Part shown: positions 13,655-21,720 of the stretch, one piece after another
How the letters are laid out: each line of letters begins with the position of its first letter
How positions within the stretch are numbered: position 1 is the first letter of the stretch
NCBI RefSeq assembly: GCF_000215105.1
Contig: NC_015588.1
Coordinates: 1-64,000 of the forward strand
Direction: 5' to 3'
Source: Isoptericola variabilis 225
Lineage (GTDB): Bacteria > Actinomycetota > Actinomycetes > Actinomycetales > Cellulomonadaceae
DNA length: 64,000 nucleotides
Position numbers and translations under genes: made by a program
The notes under the pieces: generated by a model
What the model saw: only the letters and a program-made list of their open reading frames with translations
What the model was told of the DNA's origin: nothing
Database searches by the model: none

Positions 13655-13727
13655 GGGGCCATGGCGCAATTGGTAGCGCACCTGCTTTGCAAGCAGGGGG
13701 TTAGGGGTTCGAGTCCCCTTGGCTCCA
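13655..13727 (+). tRNA. tRNA-Ala (TGC)
   Basis: 73-nt cloverleaf. Acceptor stem GGGGCCA / TGGCTCC (one G-U pair) with discriminator A; D-arm GCGCAATTGGTAGCGC; anticodon loop CTTTGCAAG gives anticodon TGC; T-arm AGGGGTTCGAGTCCCCT. CCA not encoded. Confidence 0.97.
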
Positions 13728-13733
13728 CGCACG

Positions 13734-13769
13734 ACGAGAGCCCCCGTCCGAGCGGACGGGGGCTCTCGT
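13734..13769. terminator. Bidirectional terminator after tRNA-Ala
   Basis: Near-perfect hairpin: CGAGAGCCCCCGTCCG (13735-13750), 2-nt AG spacer, CGGACGGGGGCTCTCG (13753-13768), extended by A13734-T13769. It lies between the convergent tRNA-Ala and the minus-strand gene ending at 13788. Confidence 0.85.
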
Positions 13770-13787
13770 GCGTTCGGTGCACTCGGG

Positions 13788-14708
13788 TCAGGCCTGGGGC
13801 TTGTCGCCTCCGGGCGTGGTGTCGCCGGACGTGCTGCCCGGCTTCGTCTCCTCCGCGGCGTCGACGACGGCGTCGGTCGACGTGCTGGGCGGGGTCGCGG
13901 TGCCCTGGGCGGCCGTGCCGCCGGACTCCGCCGTCTCGCCGGGCGCCTGCTCGGCGTTCTTGGCGGTCGAGCTGCGACGGGTCTGGGCCTTGCGGGTCTG
14001 CTCCTTGGCCTTCTCGACGGCCTCGGTGACCTTCTCGGCCGCCTGCTCGCGCGCCTCGCGGCCGCGGGCGACCGCGACGCCCGCCGCCTCCCCCACGGCC
14101 TCGGCCGCGTCGCCGACGGCGTGCTTCGCCTCGCGCGCGACGCCGTCGTAGTCGGGGGCGCTGGCCTGCTCCCACGGCTCGGCCCAGGGGTCGTTCTGCG
14201 GCTGGGCGCGGCGCCAGAAGGTGTAGCCCGCGACGGCCGCGATCCCGCCGAGCAGGACCCACAGGAAGCCCTTGCGCCGGCGCGACCGGCGCTGCGCCTT
14301 CGCGGCCTGCTTCTCGGCGGCCTCCGCGGCGGCGGCGGCCGACGCGGCCACGGCACCCGCACGGGCGGCGGCCGAGTTGAACGCGGCGACGACGCGCGGG
14401 AGGTACTCGTCGACGATCTTGTCGTGGGCGGTGTCGATCGCGGGCGCCGCCTTCCCGGCCGCCATCTCGACGCGCGGCGCGGCCGCGCGGACGCTGTCGT
14501 AGTACGCCTTCTCCGCGCGCGGACGCAGCCACTCGAGGAACGCCTCGACGCGGGGCTCGGCCCAGTCCTTGGCCTGGTACGCGGCATCCTTCGCGGCGTG
14601 CGCCGCCGTGGTGCCGGCGCCCACCAGGACGGCCGCAGCCTCGGTCGCCGAGTCCTTGACCCTGGCGGAGTCGATCCTGGACATGTCGATCTTCGGGGTG
14701 TGCACCAT
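13788..14708 (-). CDS. Ala-rich single-pass membrane protein, function unknown
   Basis: 306 aa from MVHTPKIDMSRIDSARV; a second start MSRIDSARV is possible 8 residues on. One hydrophobic segment FLWVLLGGIAAVAGYTFW (about residues 160-177) follows the very basic KAQRRSRRRKG. Both flanks are Ala/Glu/Lys-rich and predicted helical, probably coiled; the C-terminal tail is Thr/Ser/Gly-rich and disordered. The motif NDPWAEPWEQA after the membrane segment is shared with a widespread actinobacterial family found next to tRNA-Ala and ppiA. Name and role not recognised. Confidence 0.72.
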   Translation of the reverse strand: MVHTPKIDMSRIDSARVKDSATEAAAVLVGAGTTAAHAAKDAAYQAKDWAEPRVEAFLEWLRPRAEKAYYDSVRAAAPRVEMAAGKAAPAIDTAHDKIVDEYLPRVVAAFNSAAARAGAVAASAAAAAEAAEKQAAKAQRRSRRRKGFLWVLLGGIAAVAGYTFWRRAQPQNDPWAEPWEQASAPDYDGVAREAKHAVGDAAEAVGEAAGVAVARGREAREQAAEKVTEAVEKAKEQTRKAQTRRSSTAKNAEQAPGETAESGGTAAQGTATPPSTSTDAVVDAAEETKPGSTSGDTTPGGDKPQA

Positions 14709-14803
14709 GAGCCCACTCTGCCACCGGCGTCCGCAGCGCGCACCGCTGGACGCGCCGCCCTCCGTCGGGCACGCCCACCCGCAGGCGGTGAGAGGATGGG
14801 GCC

Positions 14804-15343
14804 ATGTTCGCAACCCTCCACACCACCGCCGGCGACATCCGCATCGAGCTGCTACCGAACCACGCGCCCAAGACGGTCGCGAACTTCGTCGGCCTCGCCA
14901 AGGGCACCAAGACCTGGACCGACCCGCGCACGGGAGCCGAGCGCAACGACCCGCTGTACGACGGCGTGATCTTCCACCGCGTCATCGACAACTTCATGAT
15001 CCAGGGCGGCGACCCGCTGGGCACCGGCACCGGCGGCCCCGGCTACACGTTCGACGACGAGATCCACCCCGAGCTGACCTTCTCCGAGAAGTACCTCCTC
15101 GCCATGGCCAACGCGGGCAAGCGCCGCAACCCCGTCACGGGCGCGACCGAGGGCACGAACGGCTCGCAGTTCTTCATCACGACCGCCGAGACGCCGTGGC
15201 TCAACGGCAAGCACACGATCTTCGGCAAGGTCGCGGACGACGAGTCCCGCGCCGTCGTCGACGCCATCGGCTCGACCAAGACGCGTCCCGGCGACCGTCC
15301 GGTCGAGGACATCGTCATCAACAGCGTGACGATCGAGGACTGA
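14804..15343 (+). CDS. ppiA: Cyclophilin-type peptidyl-prolyl cis-trans isomerase
   Basis: 179-aa cytosolic cyclophilin that accelerates proline isomerisation. Family motifs: FHRVIDNFMIQGGDP (catalytic Arg/Phe region), GTNGSQFFITTAETPWLNGKHTIFGKV (active-site Gln-Phe-Phe and Trp-Leu), and a conserved ending VEDIVINSVTIED. No signal peptide. Start ATG at 14804 has GAGAGGATGGGG upstream. It stands divergently from the preceding membrane-protein gene; the rhomboid gene follows on the same strand. Confidence 0.95.
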   Translation: MFATLHTTAGDIRIELLPNHAPKTVANFVGLAKGTKTWTDPRTGAERNDPLYDGVIFHRVIDNFMIQGGDPLGTGTGGPGYTFDDEIHPELTFSEKYLLAMANAGKRRNPVTGATEGTNGSQFFITTAETPWLNGKHTIFGKVADDESRAVVDAIGSTKTRPGDRPVEDIVINSVTIED

Positions 15344-15424
15344 GCTTCTTCGCGTCGAAGGCGCCTCGTCTTCCGGCTAGCGTTGTCGTCGCCCCGCCCG
15401 ACGCGAGCGACGGAGGACTGAACC

Positions 15425-16303
15425 ATCACCGCGAACCAGGACCCGGCCGTTCCGGACCCGACGGCCGCGCCGCCCGTCTGCCCGCGGCACCCGGACCGCG
15501 TGTCGTACGTGCGCTGCCAGCGCTGCGGACGGCCGGCGTGCCCCGAGTGCCAGCGTCCGGCACCGGTGGGCATCCAGTGCGTGGACTGCGTGCGTGAGGC
15601 GGCCCGGCGTGCGCCGCGCACGACGACGGTGCTCGGCGGCCGTACGCCGCGCTCGGCGACGCCGGTGGTCACCTACACGCTCATCGGGCTGTGCGTCGTG
15701 AGCTTCGCCCTCCAGCTCACCGTGGGCCACGCGTGGTCGCAGCAGTGGGCGTTCTCGGCGGCGACGGGCGTCGTCGAGCCGTGGCGCTTCCTCACGGCGG
15801 CGTTCCTGCACTCGACGAGCGGCGTCCTCCACATCCTGTTCAACATGTGGGCCCTGTGGATCACGGGTCAGGCGCTCGAGCCGCTCCTCGGGCGCGGGCG
15901 CTTCGTCGTGCTCGCGCTGCTGTCGGCCGTGGGCGGCTCGGTCGGCTGGCTCCTGCTCGCCGGCGGGCCCGCGGACGGCACCTGGTACCAGGGCGTGGTG
16001 GGTGCGTCCGGGATGGTGTTCGGCCTCTTCGGCGCGCTCATCCCGGTGCTGCGGCGCATGGGCGGCAGCGCCCGGCAGATCGTCGTGCTGCTCGCGATCA
16101 ACGGGGTCATCGGCTTCGTCGTCCCCGGCATCGCGTGGCAGGCCCACCTAGGCGGGCTCGTGACCGGGCTCGCCGTCGGGGCCGCGTACGCCCGCGCACC
16201 GCGCGAGCGCCAGGCCCTCGTGGGCTGGGCCGTCCCGGTCGGGATAGGCCTGGCGCTCGTCCTGCTGGCGGCCTGGAAGTACGTCGGCGTCGGCTGGTAC
16301 TGA
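15425..16303 (+). CDS. Rhomboid family intramembrane serine protease with N-terminal zinc finger
   Basis: Cleaves membrane proteins within the bilayer. Catalytic Ser in GASGMVFGLFG (near residue 194) and His in QAHLGGLVTG (near 240); about six hydrophobic segments. The N-terminus carries a B-box-like Cys/His set, CPRHPDRVSYVRCQRCGRPA then CPEC, usual in actinobacterial rhomboids. Its first Cys is at 15479, before the first ordinary in-frame start (GTG 15500). The frame opens after a stop at 15419, and the only well-placed codon behind GGAGG (15413-15417) is ATC at 15425. I take 15425 as the likely start; 15500 would lose the first finger residues. Confidence 0.82.
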   Translation: MTANQDPAVPDPTAAPPVCPRHPDRVSYVRCQRCGRPACPECQRPAPVGIQCVDCVREAARRAPRTTTVLGGRTPRSATPVVTYTLIGLCVVSFALQLTVGHAWSQQWAFSAATGVVEPWRFLTAAFLHSTSGVLHILFNMWALWITGQALEPLLGRGRFVVLALLSAVGGSVGWLLLAGGPADGTWYQGVVGASGMVFGLFGALIPVLRRMGGSARQIVVLLAINGVIGFVVPGIAWQAHLGGLVTGLAVGAAYARAPRERQALVGWAVPVGIGLALVLLAAWKYVGVGWY

Positions 16304-16342
16304 GCCGCGCGACGTCGTCCCCGGGTTGTCCCCAGGTTTGCT

Positions 16343-16366
16343 CACAGGTGTGGAACTACACCTGTG
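16343..16366. terminator. Hairpin between rhomboid and crgA
   Basis: CACAGGTGT (16343-16351) / ACACCTGTG (16358-16366), 6-nt loop, between two convergent genes; plausible bidirectional terminator. Confidence 0.55.
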
Positions 16367-16372
16367 GAACTC

Positions 16373-16633
16373 TCACCGCCAGCGGGTGGTCAGCGCGAAG
16401 CCCGCGATGATGAGCACGAAGCCGACGGCGAGGTTCCACGTGCCGAGCGCCGGCACCGGCAGCCCGAGACCGTTGGACGTGAGGTAGTACAGGACGATCC
16501 ACACGAGACCGAGCACCATGAGCCCGAGCATCGTCGGCACCAGCCACCGGGGGTTCCCCTCCTGGCGCGCGGGCCGGGGCTCGGCCGGCGTCGCGGGCGC
16601 GACCTTCTTCTTGCGGGACTTCGACTCGGGCAC
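16373..16633 (-). CDS. crgA: Cell division protein CrgA
   Basis: 86-aa membrane protein of the divisome that interacts with FtsZ/FtsI and coordinates septation in Streptomyces and mycobacteria. Start VPESKSRKKK (GTG, with AGGAG about 9 bp upstream), basic N-terminus, then two transmembrane helices (about 35-55 and 65-83) separated by the short loop SNGLGLPVPALG; the GTWNLAVGF segment is typical of CrgA. Location near the sortase/Pkn cluster matches the conserved actinobacterial neighbourhood. An upstream in-frame extension to 16774 is rejected for lack of RBS and composition. Confidence 0.92.
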   Translation of the reverse strand: MPESKSRKKKVAPATPAEPRPARQEGNPRWLVPTMLGLMVLGLVWIVLYYLTSNGLGLPVPALGTWNLAVGFVLIIAGFALTTRWR

Positions 16634-16794
16634 GAGACGGGCTCCTGTCAGGGCGAGGTGGTGCGGCGTCCCGCTGTGGACAACGGGCACGCCGACGGCG
16701 TTTCCTCGTCTAGCGTAGTGGTCGGGAACACCTACCCGAGACCCGGTGGTGGCCCGAGAACCTGGTGCGACCACGCCGACACGGGAGGTGAGCT

Positions 16795-17526
16795 GTGGAC
16801 CGACGGTTCCGCTCCGCCCTCGTGGGCGGTTCCGTGCTCGCCGCGGCCGGCCTGCTGTTCACCGTGAGCGCGCAGCTCGCGGACACGCGCGGCAGCCGGC
16901 ACCCAGAGGATCTCGCGCAGCTCGTGCGGGCCGAGGCCGAGCGCGTCGAGCGGCTGTCCGAGCGGGTCGAGTCCCTCGAGGCCGAGGTCGCCCGCCTTGG
17001 CGAGGCGGCGGCCGCCGACCTGCCGTCGCGCCCCGCGGACCTCGTGGCGCGCGAGTCGGTGCTGTCGGGCTCGCGCCCGGTGAGCGGGCCGGGACTCACC
17101 GTCACGCTCGACGACGCGCCGGCGTCGAGCGCCTCGATCCCGGGTGCCCGGCCGGACGACCTGGTCGTGCACCAGCAGGACATGGAGCACGTCATCAACG
17201 CCCTCTGGGCGGGCGGCGCGGAGGCCATGACGCTGCAGGGCGAGCGCGTGACGTCGACCTCGGCCTTCCGGTGCTCCGGCAACATCCTCCTGCTCCACGG
17301 CAAGGTCTTCTCGCCCCCGTACGTCATCGAGGCGGTCGGTGACCCGCAGGCGCTGCGCGCCGCGCTCGACGCCTCGCCCGGCGTCGCCACGTACAAGCAG
17401 TACGTCGACTGGGTCGCGCTCGGCTGGTCCGTTCAGACCTCCGACGAGTTCGAGCTGCCGCCGTACACGGGGGCCACCGAGCTCCGGCACGCCCGCGTGC
17501 CCGAGGGGACGGACGTGTTCTCATGA
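16795..17526 (+). CDS. DUF881 family protein
   Basis: 243 aa. N-terminal signal-anchor (about residues 8-27), coiled coil around 40-75 rich in Glu/Arg/Val, then the DUF881 domain with GPGLTVTLDDAP, VVHQQDMEHVINALWAGGAEAMTLQGERV and ATYKQYVDWVALGW. It is probably a membrane-anchored extracytoplasmic protein with coiled-coil oligomerisation, resembling division-associated proteins; the role is unproven. GTG start at 16795 after GGGAGGTG. The stop overlaps the sortase start (ATGA). Confidence 0.9.
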   Translation: MDRRFRSALVGGSVLAAAGLLFTVSAQLADTRGSRHPEDLAQLVRAEAERVERLSERVESLEAEVARLGEAAAADLPSRPADLVARESVLSGSRPVSGPGLTVTLDDAPASSASIPGARPDDLVVHQQDMEHVINALWAGGAEAMTLQGERVTSTSAFRCSGNILLLHGKVFSPPYVIEAVGDPQALRAALDASPGVATYKQYVDWVALGWSVQTSDEFELPPYTGATELRHARVPEGTDVFS

Positions 17527-18335
17527 GTCTTGTCTCCGCACCCCCCAGGCACGGTGTCCACCGGTCACGTCCCCGGCGCGGCCCGGTGGCGACGCTCGTC
17601 GGCGTCGTGGGCGAGCTGCTCATCACGGCCGGCGTCCTGCTGGGGCTGTTCGTCGTCTGGCAGCTGTGGTGGACCGACGTGCAGGCGCAGCGGGAGCACG
17701 CCGAGATCCTCGCCGGCCTCGAGTGGCCCGAGCCCGGCGGGTCCGCCGGGTCCGACGGGGAGGGCGGCGCGCCCCCGCCTGTCGCGCCCCCGCAGGACGG
17801 CGAGCCCCCGGTCCTGGACGACCCGTTCGAGGGCACGGTCTTCGCCGAGCTGTACGTGCCGCGCTGGGGCGCCGACTACGTCTCGCCGATCGCCGAGGGT
17901 GTGGACAAGGCGTCGGTGCTGGACCGGCTCGGCATCGGCCACTACCCCGGCACCGCGATGCCGGGTGAGCTCGGCAACTTCGCCACGGCCGGTCACCGTA
18001 CGACGTACGGCAAGCCGTACCACCGTGTCCACGAGCTCGAGAACGGCGACCCGCTCGTCGTGCGCACCGCGGAGGCCTGGTACGTCTACCGTGTCACGGG
18101 CCGGGAGATCGTCTGGCCCAACCAGGTGGAGGTCATCTCCGCGGTGCCCGGCGTCAGACCGGGCGAACCGCTGCCCGAGCTCACGCAGCGGTTCATCACC
18201 ATGACCGCCTGTCACCCGATGTACTCGGCCGCCCAGCGGTACATCATCTACGGCGAGCTCGACTACTGGGCGCCGGTGAGCGAGGGCGTGCCGGCCGAGC
18301 TGGTCGACGCCGGCGTGAACGTGAGGGGATCCTGA
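17523..18335 (+). CDS. srtE: Class E sortase
   Basis: Membrane transpeptidase that anchors secreted proteins to the peptidoglycan (LAXTG-type signals in actinobacteria). 270 aa: N-terminal transmembrane helix (about 24-50), Pro/Gly-rich linker (67-97), then the sortase barrel with catalytic His158 in ATAGHRTTYG, Cys230 in TMTACHPMYS and Arg239 in AAQRYII. The HRTTYG and TACHP forms are those of class E. Overlaps DUF881 upstream by 4 bp and shares a TGATG with the downstream small membrane protein, so the three are likely co-translated. Confidence 0.92.
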   Translation: MSLVSAPPRHGVHRSRPRRGPVATLVGVVGELLITAGVLLGLFVVWQLWWTDVQAQREHAEILAGLEWPEPGGSAGSDGEGGAPPPVAPPQDGEPPVLDDPFEGTVFAELYVPRWGADYVSPIAEGVDKASVLDRLGIGHYPGTAMPGELGNFATAGHRTTYGKPYHRVHELENGDPLVVRTAEAWYVYRVTGREIVWPNQVEVISAVPGVRPGEPLPELTQRFITMTACHPMYSAAQRYIIYGELDYWAPVSEGVPAELVDAGVNVRGS

Positions 18336-18493
18336 TGTACGGACTGCTCTGGCGCGCGCTGCCGGGCCCGGCCTGGTTCCGGGTCCTGGTCCTCCTGCTC
18401 CTGGCGGCGGCCGCCGTGCTGGCCTGCTTCGAGTGGGTCTTCCCCTGGGTCTCCGAGTACGTCCCCATGAACGACAACACCGTCGAGGTCTGA
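18335..18493 (+). CDS. Small membrane protein downstream of sortase E
   Basis: 52 aa, MYGLLWRALPGPAWFRVLVL and one strong transmembrane helix (about residues 15-38), ending in a polar MNDNTVEV tail. The ATG overlaps the sortase stop (TGATG) and the gene ends 5 bp before pabA, so it is placed in an operon. A short protein of this design is conserved between sortase E and pabA in related actinobacteria; no function is known to me. Confidence 0.8.
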   Translation: MYGLLWRALPGPAWFRVLVLLLLAAAAVLACFEWVFPWVSEYVPMNDNTVEV

Positions 18494-18498
18494 GCACC

Positions 18499-19164
18499 AT
18501 GAGCACCACAGCCCCCCGCATCCTCGTCGTCGACAACTACGACTCGTTCGTGTACACGATCGTGGGCTACCTCGACCAGCTCGGGGCGCGCACCGTCGTC
18601 GTGCGCAACGACGCCGTGCCCGAGGCCGACGGCGACGGGGTCTTCCACGACGCCGACGGCGCCGCCTTCGACGGCGTGCTCGTCTCGCCCGGCCCCGGCA
18701 CGCCCAAGGAGGCCGGCGCGTCCGAGGACGTCATCCGCGCCTGCGCCGCGTCGCGCACGCCGATGCTCGGCGTCTGCCTCGGCCACCAGGCCCTCGCCGA
18801 GGTGTACGGGGCGACCGTGGCGCACGCCCCCGAGCTCATGCACGGCAAGACGAGCCTCGTCGAGCACGACGGCGTCGGCGTCCTCGCGGGGCTCGCGTCA
18901 CCGTTCACCGCGACGCGCTACCACTCGCTCGCCGTGCTGCCGGAGACGGTGCCCGACGAGCTCGTCGTCACCGGCACCACCGCCAGCGGCGTCGTCATGG
19001 GCCTCCAGCACCGCGAGCTCCCCCTGCACGGCGTGCAGTTCCACCCCGAGTCCGTGCTCACCGAGGGCGGGCACCGGCTGCTCGCCAACTGGCTCGAGGT
19101 CTGCGGCGACGACGGCGCCGTGGAGCGCTCGGCGGGCATGGCGCCCCTCGTCCACCAGTCCTGA
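18499..19164 (+). CDS. pabA: Glutamine amidotransferase of anthranilate / aminodeoxychorismate synthase
   Basis: Class I glutamine amidotransferase that supplies ammonia for p-aminobenzoate (folate) or anthranilate synthesis. 221 aa. VDNYDSFVYT at the start, oxyanion motif VSPGPGTP (62-69), nucleophile Cys93 in MLGVCLGHQAL, and the His/Glu pair in GVQFHPESVLTEGG near the C-terminus. In actinobacteria this location next to the Pkn cluster is usually annotated pabA; trpG function cannot be excluded. It ends at the 20-bp repeat array, convergent with pknB. Confidence 0.9.
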   Translation: MSTTAPRILVVDNYDSFVYTIVGYLDQLGARTVVVRNDAVPEADGDGVFHDADGAAFDGVLVSPGPGTPKEAGASEDVIRACAASRTPMLGVCLGHQALAEVYGATVAHAPELMHGKTSLVEHDGVGVLAGLASPFTATRYHSLAVLPETVPDELVVTGTTASGVVMGLQHRELPLHGVQFHPESVLTEGGHRLLANWLEVCGDDGAVERSAGMAPLVHQS

Positions 19165-19176
19165 CCACCCCGTCCG

Positions 19177-19366
19177 GCGAGAGCGCTGGAGTTGGCGAGG
19201 TAGCGCTGGAGTTGGCGAGGTAGCGCTGGGCTTGGCGAGGTAGCGCTGGGCTTGGCGAGGTAGCGCTGGGCTTGGCGAGGTAGCGCTGGGCTTGGCGAGG
19301 TAGCGCTGGGCTTGGCGAGGTAGCGCTGGAGTTGGCGAGGTAGCGCTGGGCTTGGCGAGGTAGCGC
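19177..19366 (+). repeat. 20-bp repeat array A, forward half
   Basis: Nine copies of core GCGAGGTAGCGC start at 19195 and every 20 bp to 19355, joined by 8-bp spacers (TGGAGTTG or TGGGCTTG). A degenerate first copy (GCGAGAGCGC) sits at 19177. The array begins 12 bp after the pabA stop. Not CRISPR: unit too short and spacers nearly identical. Confidence 0.95.
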
Positions 19367-19420
19367 GCACTTCCGTCTCTGCTTGTCGTCGTCCGGGGCT
19401 GCATCGACGACATTCAGGGA

Positions 19421-19460
19421 CGCGAGTGCCCGACGCAGGTACCGGCGTCGGGCACTCGCG
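19421..19460. repeat. 16-bp perfect inverted repeat at the centre of array A
   Basis: CGCGAGTGCCCGACGC (19421-19436), loop AGGTACCG, GCGTCGGGCACTCGCG (19445-19460). It separates the forward and inverted halves of the array and lies between convergent pabA and pknB; likely part of a bidirectional terminator. Confidence 0.85.
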
Positions 19461-19612
19461 CTACGTCGCGATGAAACGCGCTACGTCGCCGCGCGGAGCG
19501 CTACGTCGCGGCCGAACACGCTACGTCGGCGGGCGGAGCGCTACCTCGCGAGGAAACGCGCTACCTCGCGACGAAACGCGCTACGTCGCCGCGCGGAGCG
19601 CTACCTCGGCCG
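19458..19612 (-). repeat. 20-bp repeat array A, inverted half
   Basis: Eight copies of the inverted core GCGCTAC(G/C)TCG(C/G). The CTAC tetramers start at 19461, 19481, 19501, 19521, 19541, 19561, 19581 and 19601, exactly 20 bp apart, with variable spacers such as GATGAAAC or GCGCGGA. The array stops 12 bp before the pknB stop codon. Confidence 0.95.
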
Positions 19613-19623
19613 GCGGGGGCAGG

Positions 19624-21720
19624 TCAGCCGTTGCCGCCGAGGAGGCTTCCGGTGACGCCTCCGTCACCCTCGCCGTCGCCGTCCCCGTCACCGTCGCCCC
19701 CGCCGTTGCCGCCGTTGCCGCGGTTGCCGCCGTTGCCGCCGTTGCAGTCCGCGCCGCCGGGGCCGAGCGACACGGTGTACGTCACCGTGGTGCCGACCTC
19801 GACCTCGGCGCCCGCGGGCGGGTTGGTCTCGATGACACGGCCCTGGCAGACGCTGTCGGACTCCGCCGTGCGGGCGGTGGGGTTGAGGTTCCAGCCGTTG
19901 ATGGTCGCCTCGGCCTGCTCCGCCTCCATGCCGACGACGTCCGGCACGGCCACGGTCTCGACCTCGCGCTCGCGTGCCACCGTGAGGGAGACGCGCTCAC
20001 CCTGGTTGACCGGCCCGGCCTCGGGGCTCTGCTTGATGACCGTGCCGGGCTCCTCGTCGCTCTCCTCGGTCTCGATGACCGCGGTGAGGCGCAGCTCCGC
20101 GAGCGTGGCTTCGGCCTCCTCCTGCGTGCGACCCACGAGGTTCGGCAGCTCGACCTGGCCGGTCGACACCACGAGGTTCACGGTGTCGCCCTCGCTGACC
20201 GACGCGCCGGCCTCGGGGTCGGAGCTGATGACCTGGTCCTCCGGCGCGGAGGCGTGGTTCTGCTCCTCGACCTCGCCGACGACCAGCCCGGCCGCCTCGA
20301 TCGTGTCCTCGGCCTCGTCGACGTCCATCCCGACCACGTCGGGCATCGCGAAGGAGTCCGGTCCGGTCGAGAACCAGACGTGCACCTCGGAGCCCTCGGG
20401 CGCGGACGTGCCGCCCTCGGGGTCCTGGCGCGTGAACGTGCCCTCAGGCTCCTCCGACTCGGCGTCCTCCTCCTGGACGTAGACGAACCCGGCGTCCTCG
20501 ATGATCTGCTGCGCCTCCGACGGCGTCACCGTCGCGGGCAGCTCGGGCACGGTCGCCATCGCCGTGCCGTCAGGCCGCAGCAGGAGGAACGCGATGATCG
20601 CGGCGAGCGCCAGCGCGCCGATCGCGATGAGCGTCCACATCAGCCCCTTGCGGCTGCGCTGCTCCTCCTCCGGCTCCTCGCGCGGGCCCACGGGCGCGGC
20701 GGCCTGCTGGACGCTCGTGGCGCCCCAGGGCCCCGCGGTGCTCTGCGGGCTCATGACCTGCGTGGCACCGGGACCCGCACCGAGCACCTGCGTCGCCGCG
20801 TACCCGGCCGCGGCGCCTGCGGCGGCCGCACCGATCATGGGCGCGGTGACGTTCCCGCCGCGCGCGGCGGACTCGAGGTCCGAGCGGAACTCGGCGGCCG
20901 TCGAGTAGCGCTGGTCGCGGTCCTTGGTGAGGGCCTTGAGCGTGATGCGGTCGAGCACCTCGGGCACGTCGGACGCGAGCTCGCTCGGGCGCTGCGGCGC
21001 CTGCCCCACGTGCTGGTACGCGACGGCGACGGGCGAGTCGCCGACGAACGGCGGCCGGCCCGTGAGCAGCTCGAACAGCAGGCAGCCGGTCGAGTAGAGG
21101 TCGCTGCGCGCGTCGACCTGCTCGCCGCGCGCCTGCTCGGGCGACAGGTACTGCGCGGTACCGATGACGGCGTGCGTCTGGGTCATGGTCGCGGCCGAGT
21201 CGGCCACGGCGCGGGCGATGCCGAAGTCCATGACCTTGACCGCGCCGGTCGGCGTGATCATGACGTTCGCGGGCTTGATGTCGCGGTGGACGATGCCGGC
21301 GTGGTGCGAGTACTCGAGCGCGCTCAGCACGCCGACGGTGATCTCGATGGCCTCCTCGATCGGCACGGCGGCGCCGTCCGAGAGGATGTCGCGCACCGTG
21401 TGGCCCTCGACGTACTCCATGACGATGAACGGGACGTGCACCGCGGCGCCGGTGGGGTCGGTGTGGACGTCCTCGCCCGTGTCGTAGACGGCGACGATCG
21501 CGGGGTGGTTGAGCGCCGCGGCCGCCTGCGCCTCGCGGCGGAAGCGCGCGAGGAACGACGGGTCGCGTGCCAGGTCGGAGCGGAGCACCTTGATCGCGAC
21601 GGTGCGACCCAGGCGCGTGTCATGGCCGATGTGCACCTCGGCCATGCCGCCGCGGCCGATGAGCTCACCGACCTCGTACCTGCCCGCGAGAACCCGCGGC
21701 GTGCTGGTGCTGTCCACCAC
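19624..21720 (-). CDS. pknB: PASTA-domain Ser/Thr protein kinase PknB
   Basis: Membrane receptor kinase that senses peptidoglycan fragments and controls growth and division. 698 aa: kinase domain (about 12-280) with GRGGMAEVH loop, AIKVLR Lys, HRDIKPAN catalytic loop and DFGIA; juxtamembrane linker with Gln/Pro; transmembrane helix (about 362-385); four extracellular PASTA repeats (390-665); then an unusual Gly/Asn/Asp tail (GGNGGNRGNGG, DGDGDGDGEGDGG). GTG start at 21720 abuts the pknA stop (TGAGTG). Last gene of the fhaA-pknB operon. Confidence 0.95.
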   Translation of the reverse strand: MVDSTSTPRVLAGRYEVGELIGRGGMAEVHIGHDTRLGRTVAIKVLRSDLARDPSFLARFRREAQAAAALNHPAIVAVYDTGEDVHTDPTGAAVHVPFIVMEYVEGHTVRDILSDGAAVPIEEAIEITVGVLSALEYSHHAGIVHRDIKPANVMITPTGAVKVMDFGIARAVADSAATMTQTHAVIGTAQYLSPEQARGEQVDARSDLYSTGCLLFELLTGRPPFVGDSPVAVAYQHVGQAPQRPSELASDVPEVLDRITLKALTKDRDQRYSTAAEFRSDLESAARGGNVTAPMIGAAAAGAAAGYAATQVLGAGPGATQVMSPQSTAGPWGATSVQQAAAPVGPREEPEEEQRSRKGLMWTLIAIGALALAAIIAFLLLRPDGTAMATVPELPATVTPSEAQQIIEDAGFVYVQEEDAESEEPEGTFTRQDPEGGTSAPEGSEVHVWFSTGPDSFAMPDVVGMDVDEAEDTIEAAGLVVGEVEEQNHASAPEDQVISSDPEAGASVSEGDTVNLVVSTGQVELPNLVGRTQEEAEATLAELRLTAVIETEESDEEPGTVIKQSPEAGPVNQGERVSLTVAREREVETVAVPDVVGMEAEQAEATINGWNLNPTARTAESDSVCQGRVIETNPPAGAEVEVGTTVTYTVSLGPGGADCNGGNGGNRGNGGNGGGDGDGDGDGEGDGGVTGSLLGGNG

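Noticed and set aside
19177..19612. CRISPR array
   Set aside because: Unit is only 20 bp with nearly identical 8-bp spacers, orientation flips midway and no cas genes are near; 23-47 bp repeats with unique spacers are expected.
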